Shown piece by piece: positions 27,446-43,186 of a stretch of 64,000 nucleotides of DNA. Within the stretch, counting starts at the first letter, position 1. The number at the start of each line of letters is the position of its first letter. The stretch comes from Megachile rotundata. Its lineage: Eukaryota > Arthropoda > Insecta > Hymenoptera > Megachilidae. Made by a program: the position numbers and the translations under genes. Where the stretch lies: NCBI RefSeq assembly GCF_050947335.1, contig NW_027473690.1, positions 111,607-175,606 on the forward strand, given 5' to 3'. The notes beneath the pieces are model-generated. The model saw only the letters and a list, made by a program, of their open reading frames with translations, was not told the origin of the DNA and ran no database searches.

Positions 27446-28169
27446 TATACTCACTACTCTTAGTATTATCACTCTACCTCATATTATTAGCCATATTATG
27501 GTTATATTATCGATAGAACGACAATTACTATACTTATTACTGTTATTATTATCAATCTAACTCATATTATTAGCCATATTGTGCTTAAATGATCGATAGA
27601 ATGAGAATTACTATACTCACTACTCTTAGTATTATCACGCTAACTCATATTATTAGCCATATTATGCTCATATAATCGATAGAACGACAAATACTATACT
27701 TACTACTCTTATTATTATCAATCTAACTCATATTATTAACCATATTGTGCAGATATGATCGATAGAACTACAATTACTATACTCATTACTCTTATTATCA
27801 TCAATCTAACTCATATTATTAGCCATATTATGCTTAAATGATCGATAGAACTACAATTACTATACTCATTACTCTTATTATTATCAATCTAACTCATATT
27901 ATTAGCCATATTATGCTTATATGATCGATAGAATGAGAATTACTATACTCACTACTCTTAGTATTATCACTCTACCTCATATTATTAGCCATATTATGGT
28001 TATATTATCGATAGAACGACAATTACTATACTTATTACTGTTATTATTATCAATCTAACTCATATTATTAGCCATATTGTGCTTAAATGATCGATAGAAT
28101 GAGAATTACTATACTCACTACTCTTAGTATTATCACGCTAACTCATATTATTAGCCATATTATGCTCAT
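27446..28169 (-). repeat. Six-monomer-spaced repeat with a patch copied from elsewhere in the arm
   Basis: A segment with ACTCTACCTC and ATCACGCTAACTC at about 27446-27671 recurs at about 27944-28169, 498 bp (six monomers) away. The sequence between them, about 27672-27943, carries three rare variants in order: ATAATCGATAGAAC, ATTGTGCAGATATG and TTATCATCAATC. That combination also occurs at about 22787-23060. The arrangement fits a conversion or template-switch patch, followed or preceded by a local duplication. Confidence 0.65.
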
Positions 28170-30420
28170 ATGATCGAGAGAACGACAATTACTATACTTA
28201 TTACTCTTATTATTATCAATCTAACTCATATTATTAGCCTTATTATGCTTATATGATCGATAGAACGACAATTACTGTAGTTATTACTCTTATTATTATC
28301 AATCTAACTCATATTATTAGCCATATTATGCTTATATGATCGATAGAACGAGAATTACTATACTCACTACTCTTAGTATTATCAATCTAACTCATATTAT
28401 TAGCCATATTATGCTTATATGATCGATGGATCGAGAACTACTATACTCACTACTCTTAGTATTATCAATCTAACTCATATTATTAGCCATATTATGCTTA
28501 AATGATCGATAGAACGACAATTACTATACTTATTACTCTTATTATTATCAATCTAACTCGTATTATTAGCCATATTATGCTTACATGATCGATAGAAGGA
28601 CAAATACTATACTTATTACTCTTATTATTATCAATCTATATCATATTATTAGCCATATTATGCCGATATGATCGATAGAACTACAATTACTATACTCATT
28701 ACTCTTATTATTATCAATCTAACTCATATTATTAGCCATATTATGCTTATATGATCGATGGAACGAGAACTACTATACTCACTACTCTTAGTATTATCAA
28801 TCTAACTCATATTATTAGCCATATTATGCTTATATTATCGATAGAACGACAATTACTATACTTATTACTGTTATTATTATCAATCTGACTCATATTATTA
28901 CCCATATTATGCTTAAATGATCGATAGAACGACAATTACTATACTTATTACTCTTATTATTATCAATCTAACTCGTATTATTAGCCATATTATGCTTACA
29001 TGATCGATAGAACGACAAATACTATACTTATTACTCTTATTATTATCAATCTATATCATATTATTAGCCATATTATGCCGATATGATCGATAGAACTACA
29101 ATTACTGTACTCATTACTCTTATTATTATCAATCTAACTCATATTATTAGCCATATTATGCTTATATGATCGATAGAACGAGAATTACTATACTCACTAC
29201 TCTTAGTATTATCAATCTAACTCATATTATTAGCCATATTATGCTTATATGATCGATAGAACGACAATTACTATACTTATTACTCTTATTATTATCAATC
29301 TAACTCATATTATTAGCCATATTATGCTTATATGATCGATGGAACGAGAACTACTATACTCACTACTCTTAGTATTATCAATCTAACTCATATTATTAGC
29401 CATATTATGCTTAAATGATCGATAGAACGACAATTACTATACTTATTACTCTTATTATTATCAATCTATATCATATTATTAGCCATATTATGCTTATATG
29501 ATCGATAGAACGACAATTACTATACTCACTACTCTTAGTATTATCAATCTAACTCATATTATTAGCCATATTATGCTTATATTATCGATAGAACGACAAT
29601 TACTATACTCACTACTCTCAGTATTATCACTCTAACTCATATTATTAGCCTTATTATGCTTATATGATCGATAGAACGACAATTACTGTAGTTATTACTC
29701 TTATTATTATCAATCTAACTCATATTATTAGCCATATTATGCTTATATGATCGATAGAACGAGAATTACTCTACTCACTACTCTTAGTATTATCAATCTA
29801 ACTCATATTACTAGCCATATTATGGTTATATTATCGATAGAACGACAATTACTATACTTATTACTGTTATTATTATCAATCTAACTCATATTATTAGCCA
29901 TATTATGCTTAAATGATCGATAGATCTACAATTACTATACCCATTACTCTTATTATTATCAATCTAACTCATATTATTAGCCATATTATGCTTATATGAT
30001 CGATAGAACGAGAACTACTATACTCACTACTCTTAGTATTATCAATCTAACTCATATTATTAGCCATATTATGCTTATATTATCGATAGAACGACAATTA
30101 CTATACTTATTACTGTTATTATTATCAATCTGACTCATATTATTACCCATATTATGCTTAAATGATCGATAGAACGACAATTACTATACTTATTACTCTT
30201 ATTATTATCAATCTAACTCATATTATTAGCCATATTATGCTTATATGATCGATAGAACGACAATTACTATACTTATTACTCTTATTATTATGAATCTAAC
30301 TCATATTATTCACCATATTATGCCGATATGATCGATAGAACTACAATTACTATACTCATTACTCTTATTATTATCAATCTAACTCATATTATTAGCCATA
30401 TTATGCTTATATGATGGATA

Positions 30421-33400
30421 GAACGAGAATTACTATACTCACTACTCTTAGTATTATCAATCTAACTCATATTATTAGCCATATTATGCTTATATTATCG
30501 ATAGAACGACAATTACTATACTTATTACTGTTATTATTATCAATCTAACTCATATTATTAGCCATATTATGCTTAAATGATCGATAGAATGAGAATTACT
30601 ATACTCACTACTCTTAGTATTATCACTCTAACTCATATTATTAGCCATATTATGCTTATATGATCGAGAGAACGACAATTACTATACTTATTACTCTTAT
30701 TATTATCAATCTAACTCATATTATTAGCCTTATTATGCTTATATGATCGATAGAACGACAAGTACTGTAGTTATTACTCTTATTATTATCAATCTAACTC
30801 ATATTATTAGCCATATTATGCTTATATGATCGATAGAACGAGAATTACTATACTCACTACTCTTAGTATTATCACTCTAACTCATATTATTAGCCTTATT
30901 ATGCTTATATGATCGATAGAACGACAATTACTATACTTATTACTCTTATTACTATCAATCTAACTCATATTATTAGCCATATTATGCTCATATGATCGAG
31001 AGAACGACAATTACTATACTTATTACTCTTATTATTATCAATCTAACTCATATTATTAGCCTTATTATGCTTTTATGATCGATAGAACGACAATTACTGT
31101 AGTTATTACTCTTATTATTATCAATCTAACTCATATTATTAGCCATATTATGCTTATATGATCGATAGAACGAGAATTACTATACTCACTACTCTTAGTA
31201 TTATCAATCTAACTCATATTATTAGCCATATTATGCTTATATGATCGATGGAACGAGAACTACTATACTCACTACTCTTACTATTATCAATCTAACTCAT
31301 ATTATTAGCCATATTATGCTTAAATGATCGATAGAACGACAATTACTATACTTATTACTCTTATTATTATCAATCTAACTCGTATTATTAGCCATATTAT
31401 GCTTACATGATCGATAGAACGACAAATACTATACTTATTACTCTTATTATTATCAATCTATATCATATTATTAGCCATATTATGCCGATATGATCGATAG
31501 AACTACAATTACTATACTCATTACTCTTATTATTATCAATCTAACTCATATTATTAGCCATATTATGCTTATATGATCGATGGAACGAGAACTACTATAC
31601 TCACTACTCTTAGTATTATCAATCTAACTCATATTATTAGCCATATTATGCTTATATTATCGATAGAACGACAATTACTATACTTAGTACTGTTATTATT
31701 ATCAATCTGACTCATATTATTACCCATATTATGCTTAAATGATCGATAGAACGACAATTACTATACTTATTACTCTTATTATTATCAATCTAACTCGTAT
31801 TATTAGCCATATTATGCTTACATGATCGATAGAACGACAAATACTATACTTTTTACTCTTATTATTATCAATCTATATCATATTATTAGCCATATTATGC
31901 CGATATGATCGATAGAACTACAATTACTGTACTCATTACTCTTATTATTATCAATCTAACTCATATTATTAGCCATATTATGCTTATATGATCGATAGAA
32001 CGAGAATTACTATACTCACTACTCTTAGTATTATCAATCTAACTCATATTATTAGCCATATTATGCTTATATGATCGATAGAACGACAATTACTATACTT
32101 ATTACTCTTATTATTATCAATCTAACTCATATTATTAGCCATATAATGCCGATATGATCGATAGAACTACAATTACTATACTCATTACTCTTATTATTAT
32201 CAATCTAACTCATATTATTAGCCATATTATGCTTATATGATCGATAGAATGAGAATTACTATACTCACTACTCTTAGTATTATCACTCTAACTCATATTA
32301 TTAGCCTTATTATGCTTATATGATCGATAGAACGACAATTACTGTAGTTATTACTCTTATTATTATCAATCTAACTCATATTATTAGCCATATTATGCAT
32401 ATATGATCGATAGAACGAGAATTACTATACTCACTACTCTTAGTATTATCAATCTAACTCATATTATTAGCCATATTATGCTTATATGATCGATAGAACG
32501 ACAATTACTATACTTATTACTCTTATTATTATCAATCTAACTCATATTATTAGCCATATTATGCTTATATGATCGATAGAACGAGAACTACTATACTCAC
32601 TACTCTTAGTATTATCAATCTAACTCATATTATTAGCCATATTATGCTTATATTATCGATAGAACGACAATTACTATACTTATTACTGTTATTATTATCA
32701 ATCTGACTCATATTATTACCCATATTATGCTTAAATGATCGATAGAACGAGAATTACTATACTCACTACTCTTAGTATTATCAATCTAACTCATATTATT
32801 AGCCATATTATGCTTATATTATCGATAGAACGACAATTACTATACTTATTACTGTTATTATTATCAATCTAACTCATATTATTAGCCATATTATGCTTAA
32901 ATGATCGATAGAATGAGAATTACTATACTCACTACTCTTAGTATTATCACTCTAACTCATATTATTAGCCATATTATGCTTATATGATCGAGAGAACGAC
33001 AATTACTATACTTATTACTCTTATTATTATCAATCTAACTCATATTATTAGCCTTATTATGCTTATATGATCGATAGAACGACAAGTACTGTAGTTATTA
33101 CTCTTATTATTATCAATCTAACTCATATTATTAGCCATATTATGCTTATATGATCGATAGAACGAGAATTACTATACTCACTACTCTTAGTATTATCACT
33201 CTAACTCATATTATTAGCCTTATTATGCTTATATGATCGATAGAACGACAATTACTATACTTATTACTCTTATTACTATCAATCTAACTCATATTATTAG
33301 CCATATTATGCTCATATGATCGAGAGAACGACAATTACTATACTTATTACTCTTATTATTATCAATCTAACTCATATTATTAGCCTTATTATGCTTTTAT

Positions 33401-34572
33401 GATCGATAGAACGACAATTACTGTAGTTATTACTCTTATTATTATCAATCTAACTCATATTATTAGCCATATTATGCTTATATGATCGATAGAACGAGAA
33501 TTACTATACTCACTACTCTTAGTATTATCAATCTAACTCATATTATTAGCCATATTATGCTTATATGATCGATGGAACGAGAACTACTATACTCACTACT
33601 CTTACTATTATCAATCTAACTCATATTATTAGCCATATTATGCTTAAATGATCGATAGAACGACAATTACTATACTTATTACTCTTATTATTATCAATCT
33701 AACTCGTATTATTAGCCATATTATGCTTACATGATCGATAGAACGACAAATACTATACTTATTACTCTTATTATTATCAATCTATATCATATTATTAGCC
33801 ATATTATGCCGATATGATCGATAGAACTACAATTACTATACTCATTACTCTTATTATTATCAATCTAACTCATATTATTAGCCATATTATGCTTATATGA
33901 TCGATGGAACGAGAACTACTATACTCACTACTCTTAGTATTATCAATCTAACTCATATTATTAGCCATATTATGCTTATATTATCGATAGAACGACAATT
34001 ACTATACTTAGTACTGTTATTATTATCAATCTGACTCATATTATTACCCATATTATGCTTAAATGATCGATAGAACGACAATTACTATACTTATTACTCT
34101 TATTATTATCAATCTAACTCGTATTATTAGCCATATTATGCTTACATGATCGATAGAACGACAAATACTATACTTTTTACTCTTATTATTATCAATCTAT
34201 ATCATATTATTAGCCATATTATGCCGATATGATCGATAGAACTACAATTACTGTACTCATTACTCTTATTATTATCAATCTAACTCATATTATTAGCCAT
34301 ATTATGCTTATATGATCGATAGAACGAGAATTACTATACTCACTACTCTTAGTATTATCAATCTAACTCATATTATTAGCCATATTATGCTTATATGATC
34401 GATAGAACGACAATTACTATACTTATTACTCTTATTATTATCAATCTAACTCATATTATTAGCCATATAATGCCGATATGATCGATAGAACTACAATTAC
34501 TGTACTCATTACTCTTATTATTATCAATCTAACTCATATTATTAGCCATATTATGCTTATATGATCGATAGA
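30421..34572 (-). repeat. 28-monomer-spaced HOR (2,324 bp), two copies
   Basis: The segment 30421-32248 matches 32745-34572 at a spacing of 28 x 83 bp. Shared rare markers are CTTTTATGATCG (31070, 33394), CTTACTATTATC (31277, 33601), a CTTAGTACTG form (near 31684 and 34008), TATACTTTTTACTC (near 31850 and 34174) and ATATAATGCC (32141, 34465). After 32248 and 34572 the two copies continue differently. Confidence 0.85.
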
Positions 34573-37500
34573 ACGAGAATTACTATACTCACTACTCTTA
34601 GTATTATCAATCTAACTCATATTATTAGCCATATTATGCTTATATGATCGATAGAACGACAATTACTATACTTATTACTCTTATTATTATCAATCTAACT
34701 CATATTATTAGCCATATTATGCTTATATGATCGATGGAACGAGAACTACTATACTCACTACTCTTAGTATTATCAATCTAACTCATATTATTAGCCATAT
34801 TATGCTTAAATGATCGATAGAACGACAATTACTATACTTATTACTCTTATTATTATCAATCTAACTCGTATTATTAGCCATATTATGCTTACATGATCGA
34901 TAGAACGACAAATACTATACTTATTACTCTTATTATTATCAATCTATATCATATTATTAGCCATATTATGCTTATATGATCGATAGAACGACAATTACTG
35001 TAGTTATTACTCTTATTATTATCAATCTAACTCATATTATTAGCCGTATTTTGCTTATATGATCGACAGAACTACAATTACTATACACATTACTCTTATT
35101 ATTATCAATCTAACCCATATTATTAGCCATATTATGCTTATATGATCGATAGAATGAGAATTACTATACTCACTACTCTCAGTATTATCACTCTAACTCA
35201 TATTATTAGCCTTATTATGCTTATATGATCGATAGAACGACTATTACTGTAGTTATTACTCTTATTATTATCAATCTAACTCATATTATTAGCCATATTA
35301 TGCTTATATGATCGATAGAACGAGAATTACTCTACTCACTACTCTTAGTATTATCAATCTAACTCATATTACTAGCCATATTATGGTTATATTATCGATA
35401 GAACGACAATTACTATACTTATTACTGTTATTATTATCAATCTAACTCATATTATTAGCCATATTATGCTTAAATGATCGATAGATCTACAATTACTATA
35501 CCCATTACTCTTATTATTATCAATCTAACTCATATTATTAGCCATATTATGCTTATATGATCGATAGAACGAGAACTACTATACTCACTACTCTTAGTAT
35601 TATCAATCTAACTCATATTATTAGCCATATTATGCTTATATTATCGATAGAACGACAATTACTATACCTATTACTGTTATTATTATCAATCTGACTCATA
35701 TTATTACCCATATTATGCTTAAATGATCGATAGAACGACAATTACTATACTTATTACTGTTATTATTATCAATCTAACTCATATTATTAGCCATATTATG
35801 CTTATATGATCGATAGAACGAGAATTACTATACTCACTACTCTTAGTATTATCAATCTAACTCATATTATTAGCCATATTATGCTTATATGATCGATAGA
35901 ACGACAATTACTATACTTATTACTCTTATTATTATGAATCTAACTCATATGATTAACCATATTATGCAGATATGATCGATAGAACTACAATTACTATACT
36001 CATTACTCTTATTATTATCAATCTAACTCATATTATTAGCCATATTATGCTTATATGATGGATAGAACGAGAATTACTATACTCACTACTCTTAGTATTA
36101 TCAATCTAACTCATATTATTAGCCATATTATGCTTATATTATCGATAGAACGACAATTACTATACTTATTACTGTTATTATTATCAATCTAACTCATATT
36201 ATTAGCCATATTATGCTTAAATGATCGATAGAATGAGAATTACTATACTCACTACTCTTAGTATTATCACTCTAACTCATATTATTAGCCATATTATGCT
36301 TATATGATCGAGAGAACGACAATTACTATACTTATTACTCTTATTATTATCAATCTAACTCATATTATTAGCCTTATTATGCTTATATGATCGATAGAAC
36401 GACAAGTACTGTAGTTATTACTCTTATTATTATCAATCTAACTCATATTATTAGCCATATTATGCTTATATGATCGATAGAACGAGAATTACTATACTCA
36501 CTACTCTTAGTATTATCACTCTAACTCATATTATTAGCCTTATTATGCTTATATGATCGATAGAACGACAATTACTATACTTATTACTCTTATTACTATC
36601 AATCTAACTTATATTATTAGCCATATTATGCTCATATGATCGAGAGAACGACAATTACTATACTTATTACTCTTATTATTATCAATCTAACTCATATTAT
36701 TAGCCTTATTATGCTTATATGATCGATAGAACGACAATTACTGTAGTTATTACTCTTATTATTATCAATCTAACTCATATTATTAGCCATATTATGCTTA
36801 TATGATCGATAGAACGAGAATTACTATACTCACTACTCTTAGTATTATCAATCTAACTCATATTATTAGCCATATTATGCTTATATGATCGATGGAAAGA
36901 GAACTACTATACTCACTACTCTTACTATTATCAATCTAACTCATATTATTAGCCATATTATGCTTAAATGATCGATAGAACGACAATTACTATACTTATT
37001 ACTCTTATTATTATCAATCTAACTCGTATTATTAGCCATATTATGCTTACATGATCGATAGAACGACAAATACTATACTTATTACTCTTATTATTATCAA
37101 TCTATATCATATTATTAGCCATATTATGCCGATATGATCGATAGAACTACAATTACTATACTCATTACTCTTATTATTATCAATCTAACTCATATTATTA
37201 GCCATATTATGCTTATATGATCGATGGAACGAGAACTACTATACTCACTACTCTTAGTATTATCAATCTAACTCATATTATTAGCCATATTATGCTTATA
37301 TTATCGATAGAACGACAATTACTATACTTAGTACTGTTATTATTATCAATCTGACTCATATTATTACCCATATTATGCTTAAATGATCGATAGAACGACA
37401 ATTACTATACTTATTACTCTTATTATTATCAATCTAACTCGTATTATTAGCCATATTATGCTTACATGATCGATAGAACGACAAATACTATACTTTTTAC

Positions 37501-39123
37501 TCTTATTATTATCAATCTATATCATATTATTAGCCATATTATGCCGATATGATCGATAGAACTACAATTACTGTACTCATTACTCTTATTATTATCAATC
37601 TAACTCATATTATTAGCCATATTATGCTTATATGATCGATAGAACGAGAATTACTATACTCACTACTCTTAGTATTATCAATCTAACTCATATTATTAGC
37701 CATATTATGCTTATATGATCGATAGAACGACAATTACTATACTTATTACTCTTATTATTATCAATCTAACTCATATTATTAGCCATATAATGCCGATATG
37801 ATCGATAGAACTACAATTACTGTACTCATTACTCTTATTATTATCAATCTAACTCATATTATTAGCCATATTATGCTTATATGATCGATAGAACGAGAAT
37901 TACTATACTCACTACTCTTAGTATTATCAATCTAACTCATATTATTAGCCATATTATGCTTATATGATCGATAGAACGACAATTACTATACTTATTACTC
38001 TTATTATTATCAATCTAACTCATATTATTAGCCATATTATGCTTATATGATCGATGGAACGAGAACTACTATACTCACTACTCTTAGTGTTATCAATCTA
38101 ACTCATATTATTAGCCATATTATGCTTAAATGATCGATAGAACGACAATTACTATACTTATTACTCTTATTATTATCAATCTAACTCGTATTATTAGCCA
38201 TATTATGCTTACATGATCGATAGAACGACAAATACTATACTTATTACTCTTATTATTATCAGTCTATATCATATTATTAGCCATATTATGCTTATATGAT
38301 CGATAGAACGACAATTACTGTAGTTATTACTCTTATTATTATCAATCTAACTCATATTATTAGCCGTATTTTGCTTATATGATCGACAGAACTACAATTA
38401 CTATACACATTACTCTTATTATTATCAATCTAACCCATATTATTAGCCATATTATGCTTATATGATCGATAGAATGAGAATAACTATACTCACTACTCTC
38501 AGTATTATCACTCTAACTCATATTATTAGCCTTATTATGCTTATATGATCGATAGAACGACTATTACTGTAGTTATTACTCTTATTATTATCAATCTAAC
38601 TCATATTATTAGCCATATTATGCTTATATGATCGATAGAACGAGAATTACTCTACTCACTACTCTTAGTATTATCAATCTAACTCATATTACTAGCCATA
38701 TTATGGTTATATTATCGATAGAACGACAATTACTATACTTATTACTGTTATTATTATCAATCTAACTCATATTATTAGCCATATTATGCTTAAATGATCG
38801 ATAGATCTACAATTACTATACCCATTACTCTTATTATTATCAATCTAACTCATATTATTAGCCATATTATGCTTATATGGTCGATAGAACGAGAACTACT
38901 ATACTCACTACTCTTAGTATTATCAATCTAACTCATATTATTAGCCATATTATGCTTATATTATCGATAGAACGACAATTACTATACTTATTACTGTTAT
39001 TATTATCAATCTGACTCATATTATTACCCATATTATGCTTAAATGATCGATAGAACGACAATTACTATACTTATTACTGTTATTATTATCAATCTAACTC
39101 ATATTATTAGCCATATTATGCTT
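32741..39123 (-). repeat. 40-monomer-spaced HOR (3,320 bp), two copies
   Basis: The segment 32741-35803 matches 36061-39123 at a spacing of 40 x 83 bp. It includes one copy of the 28-monomer unit plus about 12 further monomers, so the amplification is nested. Shared markers are AGCCGTATTTTGC (near 35042 and 38362), GATCGACAGAAC, a TCTACTCACTACTC B monomer and ATATAATGCC (34465, 37785). A few copy-specific changes exist: CTTTTATG at 33394 is CTTATATG at 36714, TATACCTATTAC near 35663 is TATACTTATTAC near 38983, and GGAAAGAGAAC near 36895 replaces GGAACGAGAAC. Confidence 0.85.
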
Positions 39124-39570
39124 AAATGATCGATAGATCTACAATTACTATACTCATTACTCTTATTATTATCAATCTAACTCATATTATTAGCCATATT
39201 ATGCTTATATGATCGATAGAACGAGAATTACTATACTCACTACTCTTAGTATTATCAATCTAACTCATATTATTAGCCATATTATGCTTATATGATCGAT
39301 AGAACGACAATTACTATACTTATTACTCTTATTATTATCAATCTAACTCATATTATTAGCCATATTATGCTTATATGATCGATAGAACGAGAATTACTAT
39401 ACTCACTACTCTTAGTATTATCAATCTAACTCATATTATTAGCCATATTATGCTTATATGATCGATAGAACGACAATTACTATACTTATTACTCTTATTA
39501 TTATGAATCTAACTCATATTATTCACCATATTATGCCGATATGATCGATAGAACTACAATTACTATACTC

Positions 39571-42500
39571 ATTACTCTTATTATTATCAATCTAACTCAT
39601 ATTATTAGCCATATTATGCTTATATGATCGATAGAATGAGAATTACTATACTCACTACTCTTAGTATTATCACTCTAACTCATATTATTAGCCTTATTAT
39701 GCTTATATGATCGATAGAACGACAATTACTATACTTATTACTCTTATTACTATCAATCTAACTCATATTATTAGCCATATTATGCTTATATGATCGATAG
39801 AGCGAGAATTACTACACTCACTACTCTTAGTATTATCAATCTAACTCATATTATTAGCCATATTATGGTTATATTATCGATAGAACGACAATTACTATAC
39901 TTATTACTGTTATTATTATCAATCTAACTCATATTATTAGCCATATTATGCTTAAATGATCGATAGAATGAGAATTACTATACTCACTACTCTTAGTATT
40001 ATCACTCTAACTCATATTATTAGCCATATTATGCTCATATGATCGAGAGAACGACAATTACTATACTTATTACTCTTATTATTATCAATCTAACTCATAT
40101 TATTAGCCTTATTATGCTTATATGATCGATAGAACGACAATTACTGTAGTTATTACTCTTATTATTATCTATCTAACTCAAATTATTAGCCATATTATGT
40201 TTATATGATCGATAGAACGAGAATTACTATACTCACTCCTCTTAGTATTATCAATCTAACTCATATTATTAGCCATATTATGCTTATATTATCGATAGAA
40301 CGACAGTTACTATACTTATTACTGTTATTATTATCAATCTAACTCATATTATTAGCCATATTATGCTTATATGATCGATAGAATGAGAATTACAATACAC
40401 ACTACTCTTAGTATTATCACTCTAACTCATATTATTAGCCTTATTATGCTTATATGATCGATAGAACGACAATTACTGTAGTTATTACTCTTATTATTAT
40501 CAATCTAACTCATATTATTAGCCATATTTTGCTTATATGATCGATAGAACTACAATTACTATACCCATTACTCTTATTATTATCAATCTAACTCATATTA
40601 TTAGCCATATTATTCTTATATGATCGATAGAATGAGAATTACTATACTCACTACTCTTAGTATTATCACTCTAACTCATATTATTAGCCTCATTATGCAT
40701 ATATGATCGATAGAACGACAATTACTATACTTATTACTCTCATTACTATCCATCTAACTCATATTATTAGCCATATTATGCTTATATGATCGATAGAACG
40801 AGAATTACTATACTCACTACTCTTAGTATTATCAATCTAACTCATATTATTAGCCATATTATGCTTATATGATCGATAGAACGACAATTACTATACTTAT
40901 TACTCTTATTATTATCAATCTAACTCATATTATTGGCCATATTATGCTTATATGATCGATAGAACGAGAACTACTATACTCACTACTCTTAGTATTATCA
41001 ATCTAACTCATATTATTAGCCATTCTATGCTTATATTATCGATAGAACGACAATTACTATACTTATTACTGTTATTATTATCAATCTGACTCATATTATT
41101 ACCCATATTATGCTTAAATGGTCGATAGAACGACAATTACTATACTTATTACTGTTATTATTATCAATCTAACTCATATTATTAGCCATATTATGCTTAA
41201 ATGATCGATAGAACGACAATTACTATACTTATTACTCTTATTATTATCAATCTAACTCATATTATTAGCCATATTATGCTTATATGATCGATAGAATGAG
41301 AATTACTATACTCACTACTCTTAGTATTATCACTCTAACTCATATTATTAGCCTTATTATGCTTATATGATCGATAGAACGACAATTACTATACTTATTA
41401 CTCTTATTACTATCAATCTAACTCATATTATTAGCCATATTATGCTTATATGATCGATAGAGCGAGAATTACTACACTCACTACTCTTAGTATTATCAAT
41501 CTAACTCATATTATTAGCCATATTATGGTTATATTATCGATAGAACGACAATTACTATACTTATTACTGTTATTATTATCAATCTAACTCATATTATTAG
41601 CCATATTATGCTTAAATGATCGATAGAATGAGAATTACTATACTCACTACTCTTAGTATTATCACTCTAACTCATATTATTAGCCATATTATGCTCATAT
41701 GATCGAGAGAACGACAATTACTATACTTATTACTCTTATTATTATCAATCTAACTCATATTATTAGCCTTATTATGCTTATATGATCGATAGAACGACAA
41801 TTACTGTAGTTATTACTCTTATTATTATCTATCTAACTCAAATTATTAGCCATATTATGTTTATATGATCGATAGAACGAGAATTACTATACTCACTCCT
41901 CTTAGTATTATCAATCTAACTCATATTATTAGCCATATTATGCTTATATTATCGATAGAACGACAGTTACTATACTTATTACTGTTATTATTATCAATCT
42001 AACTCATATTATTAGCCATATTATGCTTATATGATCGATGGAATGAGAATTACAATACACACTACTCTTAGTATTATCACTCTAACTCATATTATTAGCC
42101 TTATTATGCTTATATGATCGATAGAACGACAATTACTGTAGTTATTACTCTTATTATTATCAATCTAACTCATATTATTAGCCATATTTTGCTTATATGA
42201 TCGATAGAACTACAATTACTATACCCATTACTCTTATTATTATCAATCTAACTCATATTATTAGCCATATTATTCTTATATGATCGATAGAATGAGAATT
42301 ACTATACTCACTACTCTTAGTATTATCACTCTAACTCATATTATTAGCCTCATTATGCATATATGATCGATAGAACGACAATTACTATACTTATTACTCT
42401 CATTACTATCCATCTAACTCATATTATTAGCCATATTATGCTTATATGATCGATAGAACGAGAATTACTATACTCACTACTCTTAGTATTATCAATCTAA

Positions 42501-43186
42501 CTCATATTATTAGCCATATTATGCTTATATGATCGATAGAACGACAATTACTATACTTATTACTCTTATTATTATCAATCTAACTCATATTATTGGCCAT
42601 ATTATGCTTATATGATCGATAGAACGAGAACTACTATACTCACTACTCTTAGTATTATCAATCTAACTCATATTATTAGCCATTCTATGCTTATATTATC
42701 GATAGAACGACAATTACTATACTTATTACTGTTATTATTATCAATCTGACTCATATTATTACCCATATTATGCTTAAATGGTCGATAGAACGACAATTAC
42801 TATACTTATTACTGTTATTATTATCAATCTAACTCATATTATTAGCCATATTATGCTTAAATGATCGATAGAACGACAATTACTATACTTATTACTCTTA
42901 TTATTATCAATCTAACTCATATTATTAGCCATATTATGCTTATATGATCGATAGAATGAGAATTACTATACTCACTACTCTTAGTATTATCACTCTAACT
43001 CATATTATTAGCCTTATTATGCTTATATGATCGATAGAACGACAATTACTATACTTATTACTCTTATTGCTATCAATCTAACTCATATTATTAGCCATAT
43101 TATGCTTATATGATCGATAGAACGAGAATTACTATACTCACTACTCTTAGTATTATCAATCTAACTCATATTATTAGCCATATTAT
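39571..43186 (-). repeat. 20-monomer HOR (1,660 bp), two tandem copies
   Basis: The segment 39571-41526 matches 41231-43186 shifted by 20 x 83 bp. Markers that recur exactly are AGCGAGAATTACTACACTC (39801, 41461), ATCTATCTAACTCAAATT (near 40168 and 41828), ACTCACTCCTC, TTACAATACACACTAC, ATTATTCTTATATG, CTCATTATGCATATATG, TTGGCCATATTATG and CCATTCTATGC. I noticed few substitutions, for example GATGGAATGAG near 42039 against GATAGAATGAG near 40379. Confidence 0.88.
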
